64,000 nt of DNA from Hyphomicrobiales bacterium. Lineage in GTDB: Bacteria; Pseudomonadota; Alphaproteobacteria; Rhizobiales; Rhizobiaceae. A model generated the notes under the pieces. The model had not been told where the DNA came from, made no database searches, and saw only the letters and a list, made by a program, of their open reading frames with translations. The first letter of the stretch is position 1, and each line of letters starts with the position of its first letter. Positions 7,606-15,816 of the stretch are shown one piece after another. The stretch lies in contig UCOA01000058.1 of assembly GCA_900474095.1 (NCBI GenBank), positions 1-64,000 on the forward strand, read 5' to 3'. A program made the translations under genes and the position numbers.

Positions 7606-8042
7606 TACTCCCGTGATGCGAGACCCCGGTTACTGGATTGTGGCCCGTCCAACCGACCTGCCGTGTCGGAAAATGAAAAAAATTCCAGCGATCTTAACAA
7701 AATCCTACCGCTGGTAACCTTTCGTTTACGGGCATCGTTAATCATAGGGACGATCATTTAAGGGTCAGTAAATGCCGAATATTAAATTTGAGGTTCGGCA
7801 TAGATTGAGTCAGATGAGTCAGATAGCCGATTTTCTTAATGTGGCGCATTAAGGATGTCATTCTAGATTCACATGCAAAATCAGAGGACTGCAAAAAATA
7901 TTTAACATTTCCGATACACCTTGCCAGAGTGAATCAGAATTTGTTAACCATTTGCTGGCAGCCTCCAAATCAGGCAACGACTGGATCCGTATCGCGTAAG
8001 GGGGCCATCAACGACCTTTCGGCGGCGGAAAAGGGGACAATT
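7606..8042 (+). promoter_or_regulatory. ctrA upstream regulatory region with GANTC sites and CtrA-type half-sites
   Basis: This 437-bp gene-free stretch lies between the divergent fliJ-like gene and ctrA. It contains four GANTC sites: GAGTC at 7807 and 7816, GATTC at 7866 and GAATC at 7931. It also holds the inverted repeat CTTAATG/CATTAAG (7835-7841 and 7847-7853, 5-bp spacer) and a TTAACCAT CtrA-type half-site at 7944-7951. In Caulobacter and rhizobia ctrA transcription is tied to CcrM methylation and CtrA autoregulation. The exact transcription start sites cannot be read from sequence. Confidence 0.65.
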
Positions 8043-8741
8043 ATGCGGGTTCTACTGATTGAAGACGACAGCGCGACAGCGCAGAGCATCGAACTGATGC
8101 TCAAGTCGGAAAGTTTTAACGTTTACACCACCGATCTCGGTGAAGAGGGCGTCGATCTCGGCAAGCTCTATGATTACGACATCATTCTGCTCGATCTCAA
8201 CCTGCCGGACATGTCCGGATATGAGGTTTTGAGAACGCTGCGCCTGTCCAAGGTCAAGACACCGATTCTCATTCTGTCCGGCATGGCCGGTATTGAGGAC
8301 AAGGTCCGCGGCCTCGGCTTCGGCGCCGACGACTACATGACCAAGCCTTTCCACAAGGACGAGCTCGTCGCCCGCATTCATGCGATCGTCCGCCGCTCCA
8401 AGGGTCATGCGCAGTCGGTAATCTCGACCGGCGAGCTCATCGTCAACCTGGATGCCAAGACCGTCGAAGTCGGCGGCCAGCGCGTCCACCTGACGGGCAA
8501 GGAATACCAGATGCTGGAGCTGCTTTCGCTTCGCAAGGGCACCACCCTCACCAAGGAAATGTTCCTCAACCACCTCTATGGCGGCATGGACGAGCCGGAA
8601 CTCAAGATCATCGACGTGTTCATCTGCAAGCTGCGCAAGAAGCTGGCAAATGCAGCCGGCGGCGCCAACTACATCGAAACGGTCTGGGGTCGCGGTTATG
8701 TGCTGCGCGAGCCGGACGGCGATTTCGCAGAAAGCGCCTGA
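8043..8741 (+). CDS. ctrA: Cell-cycle response regulator CtrA
   Basis: CtrA is the OmpR-type master regulator that controls replication initiation, division and envelope genes in alphaproteobacteria. This copy has 232 residues. The receiver domain has the acidic pair in IEDD, phospho-acceptor Asp51 in [13 protein letters not shown] and Lys in TKPF. The C-terminal winged helix includes [16 protein letters not shown] and [13 protein letters not shown]. The protein ends ESA; Caulobacter CtrA ends in AA, which ClpXP recognises. Phosphate arrives by the CckA-ChpT relay, and chpT is 0.7 kb downstream on the other strand. The ATG follows AAGGGGACA. An upstream in-frame extension to 7839 lies in the regulatory region and is rejected. 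Confidence 0.96.
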   Translation: MRVLLIEDDSATAQSIELMLKSESFNVYTTDLGEEGVDLGKLYDYDIILLDLNLPDMSGYEVLRTLRLSKVKTPILILSGMAGIEDKVRGLGFGADDYMTKPFHKDELVARIHAIVRRSKGHAQSVISTGELIVNLDAKTVEVGGQRVHLTGKEYQMLELLSLRKGTTLTKEMFLNHLYGGMDEPELKIIDVFICKLRKKLANAAGGANYIETVWGRGYVLREPDGDFAESA

Positions 8742-8826
8742 TTTTCGCCTGCTCTTCCGCCGGCTGCGTCTCGCATCCCGCATATGTGGAGACGCCACGG
8801 CTGATCGTGCCGAAATGAGTGTCAAG

Positions 8827-8850
8827 ACCCGCCGAGATGGCGGGTTTTTT
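8827..8850 (+). terminator. ctrA rho-independent terminator
   Basis: ACCCGCC (8827-8833) and GGCGGGT (8839-8845) pair around GAGAT and are followed by a six-T run. Strong intrinsic terminator. Confidence 0.85.
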
Positions 8851-8960
8851 CGCTTTTTGGGGGGGTGGATAGGGCAGCACCCAGGACGCCAAAAATGGAT
8901 AACAAGAAGCTGCGGCCCAGGCAGCGGCGTCATCTGGCGGACATCGCAGTATGATTTTGA

Positions 8961-9323
8961 TCAGGCGGCGACCGAAAGGCTGCCAAAGACGCTGGTCAGG
9001 ATCTTGCGGTCGAACGGCTTCAGGAGGAAGTCGTCGGCGCCGGCCCGCTTGCCGGCCATCATCTTCTTCAGGTCGGCTTCGACAACGCAATAATAGATGC
9101 GCACGCCTTTGCCGCCGGGCAGGTTGCGGATGTTGGCAATGAGGTCCAGCGCGCCATCGAGGGCGGCATCGACGATAATGATATTCGGCAACTCCGCTTC
9201 GCAGCGCACGAGCGCCTCAAGGCCGTTGGCAGCCTCGGACACCAGGAAGTTCAAGCCGGAGAGGATGCGCTTTCCAACCTTGCGTACGACGTCAGAATCA
9301 TCCGCAATCATTAACCGTTGCAT
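8961..9323 (-). CDS. Stand-alone receiver-domain response regulator
   Basis: A 120-residue single receiver domain with no output domain. The acidic pair Asp8-Asp9 (IADDSD), phospho-acceptor Asp52 (IIIVDAALDG) and Lys102 (LLKPF) are present. At the conserved switch Thr/Ser position after the fourth strand the sequence is YYCVVEAD, so that hydroxyl residue seems to be missing. ATG 9323 has a clean AAGGAG upstream; earlier in-frame residues lack domain similarity. It lies between ctrA and chpT, in the same orientation as and 116 bases downstream of chpT, and so may take part in the CckA-ChpT phosphorelay. It is not obviously CpdR or DivK. Confidence 0.82.
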   Translation of the reverse strand: MQRLMIADDSDVVRKVGKRILSGLNFLVSEAANGLEALVRCEAELPNIIIVDAALDGALDLIANIRNLPGGKGVRIYYCVVEADLKKMMAGKRAGADDFLLKPFDRKILTSVFGSLSVAA

Positions 9324-9439
9324 CTCTAGCTCCTTCTTTATACCTGAGCGGGAGTCATTCCCTGGCAACAACCGTATTCCGGTTTGGCAAAGATTCAGTT
9401 ACCGAGGGAACTAAAAAGAGATTTATCTCGAGACGCGCC

Positions 9440-10087
9440 TCAGGCCTCGGTCATCTTCGCCGAAAAGACGATCTCCTCCGGCGTCGACTCGACCGCAATC
9501 TCCATGCCGGCTTCTTCGGCAAGCAGGACCGTGTAATAGGGCTGGATCGTGTGGGCGTCGACCGCCTCTTCGAGCGTGCCGAACAGGAGCTCGATCAGCC
9601 TCGGCGGCACGCGCATCATCCGGCCCTTGGCGATCAGCTTGAAGACCGCGTCGTATTCAGGGTTTTCCAGCACGACCTCGATCGACCCGCCGCGCGGAAT
9701 GGCGCCATAGGCGATCAGGAACAGGTTGAGCAGCAGCTTCACGCGGTTCTTGGCGATGATGACGCGCGGGCCGGTCCAGGTGACTTCCGTCTTCTTTTCG
9801 ACGGAGGCGAAATCCTTCGCTGCCTTCTCGGCCTCGCCGGTATCGATCGAGGCACCAACCGAGCCGGAAGCGCCGAAAGCAAGCCGGGCGAACTTCAACC
9901 GGACAGAGGCATTGAGCGCACTGGTGCGGATCAGGTCCATGGCATCGGCATCCGCCCCGCCCTCGTCGAGAAGTTCGAGGCCGTTGTTGATGGCGCCGAC
10001 AGGAGAGATGATGTCATGGCAGACGCGGCTGCACAGAAGCGCTGCGAGATCGGGACCGGTCAAGGTCAGGTTCGGGTTCTTTCCCAT
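9440..10087 (-). CDS. chpT: Histidine phosphotransferase ChpT
   Basis: ChpT passes phosphate from the hybrid kinase CckA to CtrA and CpdR. This 215-residue protein has the DHp-like helix with His24 in SRVCHDIISPVGAINNGLELL and a degenerate C-terminal ATPase-like domain lacking clear ATP-binding motifs, as in known ChpT. The order ctrA - receiver protein - chpT places the phosphotransferase beside its main target. It is transcribed divergently from eipA. The start follows a short TGAGGAAACGAC ribosome-binding region. Confidence 0.9.
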   Translation of the reverse strand: MGKNPNLTLTGPDLAALLCSRVCHDIISPVGAINNGLELLDEGGADADAMDLIRTSALNASVRLKFARLAFGASGSVGASIDTGEAEKAAKDFASVEKKTEVTWTGPRVIIAKNRVKLLLNLFLIAYGAIPRGGSIEVVLENPEYDAVFKLIAKGRMMRVPPRLIELLFGTLEEAVDAHTIQPYYTVLLAEEAGMEIAVESTPEEIVFSAKMTEA

Positions 10088-10232
10088 GTCGTTTCCTCAA
10101 TAGCCGTCTTTCGGCTTCCGGCTCATAAGCGTGGTTAGGCGCCTTCCGCGATGCTTTTCCAGCATGGTCTAGCCTGCGAAGATTGCGCGGGCATAGCGTC
10201 AAGGGCGAAGATCATAAAGACACCACATTTGG

Positions 10233-10247
10233 TAAACCGATTGTTAA
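10233..10247 (+). promoter_or_regulatory. CtrA-like box upstream of eipA (one mismatch)
   Basis: TAAA-CCGATTG-TTAA differs by one base from the CtrA consensus TTAA-N7-TTAA. It lies 116 bases before the eipA ATG in the chpT/eipA intergenic region (10088-10362). In Brucella the homologous DUF1134 gene is linked to CtrA control, so this is a plausible site. Confidence 0.5.
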
Positions 10248-10362
10248 GATCATCGGTTCAAATTGCTGACAATCAGCCCGAGCCCGGGACAGACATGAAC
10301 GGGGCGGGACAACGGCCTGCGAATGAACACGCGCAGGGGCTCCCGGATTTACGGAGAAAAAT

Positions 10363-10953
10363 ATGCAGCGGATCGTCAATGCCGTGAACCCCACCCTCCT
10401 TCGCGTATTCGCGACATTGATGGCTGTCTTCAGCCTCCTGTCCGTTGCCCACGCGCAGAGCGCCAACGGCTCCCAGTACACGATGCAGGAAATCGTCGAT
10501 GCCGGCCACGGCTTCTTTGGATCGACATCCGGCGGCCTTGCCAAAGTGGTCGAGAACGCATTTTCCCAATACGGACTGCCGAACGGCTACATTCTTGGCC
10601 AGGAGGGCTCCGGTGCGTTCGTGGCTGGCCTGACCTACGGCGAAGGCAACCTCTACACAAAGAATGCAGGCCAGCACAACGTGTTCTGGCAGGGTCCGTC
10701 GCTCGGCATCGACTGGGGCGGTCAGGGCAGTCGCGCGATGATGCTCGTCTACAATCTCCCAGCCGTCCCCTCGCTCTACAAGCGCTTCGGCGGCGTCTCC
10801 GGCTCGGCCTATGTGGTGGCAGGCGTCGGCATGACCGTGCTGACCGATGACAACATCGTGCTGGTGCCGATCCGCACTGGCATCGGCGCACGGCTCGGCA
10901 TCAATGTCGGTTATCTGAAGCTCACCGAGCAGCCGACCTGGAATCCCTTCTGA
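10363..10953 (+). CDS. eipA: Periplasmic envelope-integrity protein EipA (DUF1134)
   Basis: A 196-residue exported protein. The leader (about residues 1-31) ends in VAHAQ. The mature domain begins around TMQEIVDAGHGFFGSTSGGLA and continues with SLGIDWGGQGSR and GVGMTVLTDDNIVLVPIRTG, the DUF1134 pattern. In Brucella EipA is a small periplasmic beta-barrel needed for envelope integrity under stress, and its gene is tied to CtrA. The ATG follows GGAGAAAAAT. A CtrA-like box lies upstream, and the gene diverges from chpT. Identification is by recalled family features. Confidence 0.85.
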   Translation: MQRIVNAVNPTLLRVFATLMAVFSLLSVAHAQSANGSQYTMQEIVDAGHGFFGSTSGGLAKVVENAFSQYGLPNGYILGQEGSGAFVAGLTYGEGNLYTKNAGQHNVFWQGPSLGIDWGGQGSRAMMLVYNLPAVPSLYKRFGGVSGSAYVVAGVGMTVLTDDNIVLVPIRTGIGARLGINVGYLKLTEQPTWNPF

Positions 10954-11107
10954 GGAGAAATCGCCGCACTATCCTTGTCCGTGATTTCTTCAGACGCGTC
11001 TTGCAAAAAAGGCGCGTCCGCGAATACCTGAAATGATATTGTCGTCATGCTTTCGAGCCCTGAAACGAGAACCCTTGCCGCGTGCTTCGAATTGAAATGG
11101 CCAGCCC

Positions 11108-12304
11108 TTGATTGAATTCGTACTCCTGTTTGCACTGGGTTTCCTGACGGCGGCTATTCTCGGCCTTCTGGCTGCTCCGCTCGTCTACAAGCGTATCGTA
11201 CGTTTTGCCGAAGACCGGTTGAAGGCGACCATGCCGCTGTCCCCACAGGAAGTGCGGGCACAAAAGGATGCAGCGCGCGCCAGCTATGCCGCCGAAAACG
11301 CCCGCACCAGCCAGGTCCTGAAACGCGAGCGCGACAAGAACGTCACGCTAATGCTGCAGAATGATGCCGTCCTGAAAGAGGCACAGCGCCTCGCCGGCGA
11401 AAATGCCGATCTGCACACCCAGATCGCCGGCATGAATGTAGAGTCCGCCGACCTGCGTTCCACCACCCGCCAGCTGGAGCAGACGATAGAGCGACTGAAG
11501 GCCAGCTTGGCCGACGTCGAGCGCGACAACGTCAAGAAGAACATCGACATCAAGACGCTGGCACGTCAGGTGGACCACGTCGCTGCCGACCTGGACAGCC
11601 TGAAGATCGACGCCGCCTCCTACGATACCGAGGCGGAAAACCTGAAAAGCCGCATTGCCGGGTTGCGGGACGAGCGTGAAAACCTGCGCAACGAACTGAG
11701 AGCGGAAAGCGCCAGAGCGCGCGAGCTGGAAGCCCGGCTTGCCCGTGACGAAACTCGCATCCGCCAGTTCGAAGCCAAGCTTGCCAGGGAAATCGCCGCC
11801 AATGCGGACAAGGATAACTTCCTGGAGCGCCGTGCAGCGGAAATCGAGCGTTTGAAGGCAAAGGTCCGCGATGCCGGCACCGATCTGCGCGATGCATCAA
11901 AGGCCCTGCGGGCCGCTGGCCTGACAATGCCTGTACAAAAGGATAAAAAGCCTTTGCCGGAAATGCCCGCCGCAGACGGCCTGCCCGTCAATACGCCGGC
12001 TTCCATTGTGGATGCCCCCTCATCAAACACCGCGATAGACCTGACCTTGCCCGCCGACTACGCCCGCAACCGGGCGGCGGCGCTGTCGGAGCGGCTGATC
12101 AATTCGAAAACATCGTCTCACGACGACGCCCTGCGGGAAGAAATTGCCGATATCGCCGCAACCATGGTGGCCTTGACCGCGGCAAAGGAAGGCCCGGCCT
12201 CGCCGATACCGGCTCTTCTCAAACCAGCCGGCGCACCGACCGAAGGGAATGAAAAAAGCCTCGCCGGTCGCGTCCGGGACATGCTGCCGCCGGAGCAGCC
12301 ATGA
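11108..12304 (+). CDS. Membrane-anchored coiled-coil protein, unknown function
   Basis: A 398-residue protein. One N-terminal transmembrane segment (EFVLLFALGFLTAAILGLLA) is followed by about 230 residues of heptad-rich coiled coil (roughly 50-270: repeats such as EQTIERLKASLADVERD, RELEARLARDETRIRQFEAK). The C-terminal 120 residues are proline/alanine-rich and ordered only in part. It starts at TTG 11108, since an ATG just upstream runs into a stop. Similar proteins are widespread in Rhizobiales without a known role; a structural job at the inner membrane is an inference. No catalytic motif is seen. Confidence 0.72.
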   Translation: MIEFVLLFALGFLTAAILGLLAAPLVYKRIVRFAEDRLKATMPLSPQEVRAQKDAARASYAAENARTSQVLKRERDKNVTLMLQNDAVLKEAQRLAGENADLHTQIAGMNVESADLRSTTRQLEQTIERLKASLADVERDNVKKNIDIKTLARQVDHVAADLDSLKIDAASYDTEAENLKSRIAGLRDERENLRNELRAESARARELEARLARDETRIRQFEAKLAREIAANADKDNFLERRAAEIERLKAKVRDAGTDLRDASKALRAAGLTMPVQKDKKPLPEMPAADGLPVNTPASIVDAPSSNTAIDLTLPADYARNRAAALSERLINSKTSSHDDALREEIADIAATMVALTAAKEGPASPIPALLKPAGAPTEGNEKSLAGRVRDMLPPEQP

Positions 12305-12310
12305 GCGTCG

Positions 12311-13138
12311 TCAAATAAACCCGTTGATCATCGCGACCTGATGCAGCGCAATGCCGGTCGCGGTCGCGACGTTGAGGCTGTCGAGACCGGGCCTCTGGCG
12401 GATACGCGCAGTGCTGATCGAGGACAGGATGTGCTGCGGCAATCCCTCGCCTTCCGTGCCCACCAGAAGCGCCATGCGCGGCGATGGCGCAATGTCGCAC
12501 AGATCGGTTTTCCCGCGCGGTGACAGCCCCCAGATCGAAAACCCCTCCGCCTGCAATCTCGACACAAGCGCTGCGACCGAGCCTTCCCGGGCAAAGGGCA
12601 CCGTCAAGACCGAACCGACGGACACGCGGATCGCCTTGCGGTACATGGGATCGCAGCTGGTGTCGTCCATCAGCACTGCATCCGCGCCGAACGCCGCGGC
12701 ATTGCGGAACATGGACCCCATATTGTCATGGTTGGAGATGCCGCAGGCGGCCAGCACCAGGCTTTTGACAGGCAGCGCGCCAATGAGCGCATCCATTCCG
12801 AGCGCTTGATCACGCCTGCCAAGCGCCAGCACGCCGCGATGCATGTTGAACCCGGCAATGGCATCGAACACGGAGGCATTGGCGACGTAGACGGGAATGT
12901 CGGCCGGGAATTCAGTGAGGATGTCGCTGACGCCGCTGACCCGGTTTTCGAGCAGCAGGATCGCCTCGGCCTCCATACCCCGGCCTGCGCGATGCGCGGC
13001 GGCAAGCATGCGCAACACGACGGTTCCCTCGGCGATAAAGCGACCGTGCCGCCCCGTGAGGTCCCGCTCCTTGATCGACACCAAGCCGGCGATGCGCGGA
13101 TCAGCCGGATCGTCGATGCGCACGGGAGCGTTCGCCAC
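12311..13138 (-). CDS. TrmH/SpoU-family RNA 2'-O-methyltransferase
   Basis: A 275-residue SPOUT-fold enzyme that should methylate a ribose 2'-OH in rRNA or tRNA using S-adenosylmethionine. The three family motifs are visible: NHDNMGSMFRNAAAFG, ALLVGTEGEGLP and DSLNVATATGIALHQ. The N-terminal part (IAGLVSIKERDLTGRHGRFI) resembles the substrate-binding domain of this family. The start is taken as GTG 13138; a longer frame upstream lacks similarity and overlaps the next gene. The target nucleotide cannot be read from sequence. The next gene upstream on the same strand (13152-13535) ends 13 bases before it. Confidence 0.83.
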   Translation of the reverse strand: MANAPVRIDDPADPRIAGLVSIKERDLTGRHGRFIAEGTVVLRMLAAAHRAGRGMEAEAILLLENRVSGVSDILTEFPADIPVYVANASVFDAIAGFNMHRGVLALGRRDQALGMDALIGALPVKSLVLAACGISNHDNMGSMFRNAAAFGADAVLMDDTSCDPMYRKAIRVSVGSVLTVPFAREGSVAALVSRLQAEGFSIWGLSPRGKTDLCDIAPSPRMALLVGTEGEGLPQHILSSISTARIRQRPGLDSLNVATATGIALHQVAMINGFI

Positions 13139-13151
13139 GAGACTGTCCCGC

Positions 13152-13535
13152 TCAGTTCGGCTTGACGGTGATATCCGCAGTGATGCGGCCGGCTGCGATA
13201 TCGAAGACGATCGCCTTGCGGTCTCCGCCGCCGACGGCTCCGTAGAACAGGATCTGGCCGCCCGACAAAGCCACGTCCGAAACCTCGAACCCAGCCGGCA
13301 TGGCTGCAATCGCCGTCCGCGGCGCATCGCTCGGAACTGAAACGGCGGCCGTTTGCGACGCATCCTGATCGCTCAACCGCGTTACCTTGTAGACAATCGC
13401 CCCAAGCACGACCATAAGCATCACCAACATGACACCGGCCGAGACAAGCTGCAGACGGATCATCTTGCGGCGCACGTTCTCCATCACCGGATCGAGCGGC
13501 TTTTCTTCCTGTTCGTCTGGTTTCTGAGTAGACAT
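13152..13535 (-). CDS. Small single-pass membrane protein (DUF6476-like)
   Basis: A 127-residue protein with an acidic N-terminus, one transmembrane helix (about residues 25-48: LVSAGVMLVMLMVVLGAIVY) and a C-terminal periplasmic segment with short beta-like stretches ending ITADITVKPN. The layout and the position divergent from rluD recall DUF6476 proteins of alphaproteobacteria, a tentative match. The ATG lies 31 bases before the rluD ATG on the opposite strand. Function unknown. Confidence 0.68.
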   Translation of the reverse strand: MSTQKPDEQEEKPLDPVMENVRRKMIRLQLVSAGVMLVMLMVVLGAIVYKVTRLSDQDASQTAAVSVPSDAPRTAIAAMPAGFEVSDVALSGGQILFYGAVGGGDRKAIVFDIAAGRITADITVKPN

Positions 13536-13566
13536 GGCTGGCCTTACCTGCGGAATGGAACGAAGA

Positions 13567-14595
13567 ATGAGCGATCCCTTTAAACAAGCCCCAGCCATTA
13601 GGAAAGTCCTCACGGCAAATGAGGAAGCCAGCGGCCGCATGGACGCCTTCCTGACCGAGGCACTGGCGGGCGAGTTTTCCCGCAACCGCATCAAGAGTCT
13701 GATCGAACAGGGCGAGGTCACCCTCAACGGCAAGACCGTCAAGGAAGCGAAGAAGAAGGTGCAGCCCGGCGATGTGTTCGAGATCGGCCTGCCTGAGCCG
13801 GAAGACCCGGAACCCAAGGGCGAGGATATTCCTCTTGACGTGCTCTACGAGGATGACGAACTGATCGTGCTCGTCAAACCGCCGGGGCTTGTTGTTCATC
13901 CCGGCGCCGGCAACTGGACGGGTACGCTGGTCAATGCGTTGATCCATCATTGCGGCAACAGCCTGTCGGGCATCGGCGGCGTCAAGCGACCGGGTATCGT
14001 CCATCGCCTCGACAAGGATACGAGTGGCGTCATGGTCGTCGCCAAGAACGACGCGGCGCACCGCCACCTCTCCGACCAGTTCGCCGACCATGGACGCACC
14101 GGCCCGCTGGAGCGCGCCTATATGGCCGTCGTCTGGGGGCGCCCGCGCGGCCTCAAGGGAACGATCGACGCGCCGCTTGGCCGCGCCGGCGACCGCGTCA
14201 AGCGCGCCGTCAAGCAGGAAGGAACGGATGATGCGCGCGAAGCCATCACCCATTACGAAGTCATCGAGCGCTATCACGAAAAGCCGGATGCGACAGCGCT
14301 CGCTTCGATGGTCGAGTGCCATCTCGAAACCGGCCGCACCCATCAGATCCGCGTGCACATGGCCCATATCGGCCATCCGCTGATCGGCGATCAGGACTAT
14401 GGCGCAGCGTTCAAGACCAAGGCCAACCTGCTGCCGGATGCCGCAAAAGCGGTCGTCAACCGCTTTCCCCGCCAGGCGCTGCACGCCTTCATGCTAGCCT
14501 TCCAGCACCCTTCGACTGGTGAAACCATGCATTTCGAATCGCCTGTTCCCGACGATATGCGTGAACTGGTCGAGGCACTGAAGGCGAAGACTTAA
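13567..14595 (+). CDS. rluD: 23S rRNA pseudouridine synthase, RluD family
   Basis: Converts uridines in helix 69 of 23S rRNA to pseudouridine (RluD role) in the cytoplasm. An S4 RNA-binding domain lies at about residues 20-80 (MDAFLTEAL, IKSLIEQGEVTLNG). The catalytic motif HRLDKDTSGVMVVAK contains the nucleophile Asp. Further signatures are LETGRTHQIRVHMAHIGHPLIGD and PRQALHAF. Length (342 residues) fits RluD rather than the shorter RluA. ATG 13567 follows GGAACGAAG; an upstream in-frame ATG at 13555 is possible. Confidence 0.9.
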   Translation: MSDPFKQAPAIRKVLTANEEASGRMDAFLTEALAGEFSRNRIKSLIEQGEVTLNGKTVKEAKKKVQPGDVFEIGLPEPEDPEPKGEDIPLDVLYEDDELIVLVKPPGLVVHPGAGNWTGTLVNALIHHCGNSLSGIGGVKRPGIVHRLDKDTSGVMVVAKNDAAHRHLSDQFADHGRTGPLERAYMAVVWGRPRGLKGTIDAPLGRAGDRVKRAVKQEGTDDAREAITHYEVIERYHEKPDATALASMVECHLETGRTHQIRVHMAHIGHPLIGDQDYGAAFKTKANLLPDAAKAVVNRFPRQALHAFMLAFQHPSTGETMHFESPVPDDMRELVEALKAKT

Positions 14596-14839
14596 GTTCG
14601 ACTTTGCCGGAGCGGGAAAAGATCGGATTCGTTGTATTCTGCCCTTGATATTTCACCGGAGAACACGATTTACATGTGGCAACCCGCAGGGAGCCTTCGC
14701 TTCTCCGGCGTCACGCCTGCGTGAAACCGGAGTCCTTGAATCATGCTTTCGCCGCACTTATCTATGAGCATGTGGGGTCGGACAGACCCACAGGCCCGGC
14801 TTGCCAGAAGGAGGCCGGAACGCGAAAGGGGGGTGCATC

Positions 14840-15745
14840 ATGGCCCGCAGTACGTTACCGTCCATTACCGCCGGAGAAGGCGGTCTCAATCGTTACCTTG
14901 ACGAAATCCGCAAATTTCCCATGCTCGAGCCGCAGGAAGAGTACATGCTCGCCAAGCGGTACCAGGAGCATGACGACCGCAAGGCGGCTCATCAGCTCGT
15001 GACCAGCCATCTGCGCCTCGTGGCGAAGATCGCCATGGGTTATCGCGGTTATGGCCTGCCGATCGGCGAAGTCGTGTCCGAAGGCAATGTCGGCCTCATG
15101 CAGGCCGTCAAGAAGTTCGACCCGGAGCGCGGTTTCCGCCTGGCAACCTATGCCATGTGGTGGATCAAGGCCTCGATCCAGGAATATATCCTGCGATCGT
15201 GGTCGCTCGTCAAAATGGGCACGACCGCCAATCAGAAGCGGCTGTTCTTCAACCTGCGCCGCCTCAAGGGCAAGATCCAGGCCCTCGACGAGGGTGATCT
15301 GAAGCCCGAGCAGGTCAAGCATATCGCAACGACGCTGAACGTATCGGAAGCCGAAGTGGTCTCGATGAACCAGCGCCTCTCCGGCGACGCATCGCTCAAC
15401 GCGCCGATCAAGGCAGGGGAAGGCGAGTCTGGCCAATGGCAGGACTGGCTTGTCGATGAACACGACACCCAGGAAGAAATGCTCATCGAGCAGGACGAGC
15501 TGGAAAATCGCCGTGGCCTTCTGTCGAGCGCCATGAAAGTGCTGAACGATCGTGAACGCCGCATCTTCGAGGCGCGCCGCCTGACCGAAGAGCCGGTGAC
15601 GCTCGAAGATCTTTCGACGGAATTCGACATTAGCCGCGAGCGCGTTCGCCAGATTGAGGTCCGCGCCTTCGAAAAGGTTCAGGACGCCGTCCGCAAGGCA
15701 GCGCTCGAGCGGCAGAATTCGCTTCGCGTCGTCGAAGGCGCCTGA
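14840..15745 (+). CDS. rpoH: RNA polymerase sigma-32 factor RpoH
   Basis: Heat-shock sigma factor of 301 residues that directs RNA polymerase to chaperone and protease genes. Region 2 is clear (VTSHLRLVAKIAMGYRGYGL, then FRLATYAMWWIKASIQEYIL), as are the RpoH box region (NQKRLFFNLRRLKGK) and region 4.2 (LSTEFDISRERVRQIEVRA). ATG 14840 has AAAGGGGGG upstream. The 244-bp leader (14596-14839) contains a hairpin near 14771-14791 and a CCGGC/GCCGG pair around AAGGAG close to the start, which could affect translation. FtsH, which degrades sigma-32 in enterobacteria, is also in the window. A strong terminator follows. Confidence 0.95.
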   Translation: MARSTLPSITAGEGGLNRYLDEIRKFPMLEPQEEYMLAKRYQEHDDRKAAHQLVTSHLRLVAKIAMGYRGYGLPIGEVVSEGNVGLMQAVKKFDPERGFRLATYAMWWIKASIQEYILRSWSLVKMGTTANQKRLFFNLRRLKGKIQALDEGDLKPEQVKHIATTLNVSEAEVVSMNQRLSGDASLNAPIKAGEGESGQWQDWLVDEHDTQEEMLIEQDELENRRGLLSSAMKVLNDRERRIFEARRLTEEPVTLEDLSTEFDISRERVRQIEVRAFEKVQDAVRKAALERQNSLRVVEGA

Positions 15746-15765
15746 GAGAAAGGCAGTAGATAAGA

Positions 15766-15797
15766 AAGCCGGCTGGGGATCGCTCCAGCCGGCTTTT
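15766..15797 (+). terminator. rpoH rho-independent terminator
   Basis: An 11-bp perfect stem (15766-15776 with 15785-15795; core AGCCGGCTGG) with an 8-base loop, followed by TTTT counting the paired Ts. It may also work for the convergent minus-strand gene ending at 15817. Confidence 0.85.
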
Positions 15798-15816
15798 CCA
15801 TGCGGAAATTTCACAC

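Noticed and set aside
7839-8042. N-terminal extension of ctrA
   Set aside because: CtrA homologs start at MRVLLIEDD; the upstream codons cover GANTC and CtrA-type sites and lack a ribosome site.
12670-14484. 604-codon minus-strand open frame spanning rluD and the methyltransferase
   Set aside because: It runs antisense through rluD and out of frame with the two real minus-strand genes.
14771-14832. Possible RNA thermometer in the rpoH leader
   Set aside because: Hairpins exist near 14771-14791 and around AAGGAG, but the start-proximal GGGGGG site is not clearly sequestered; too weak to call.
14676-15002. Short plus-strand frame in the rpoH leader
   Set aside because: It runs into rpoH in the wrong frame and has no conserved features.
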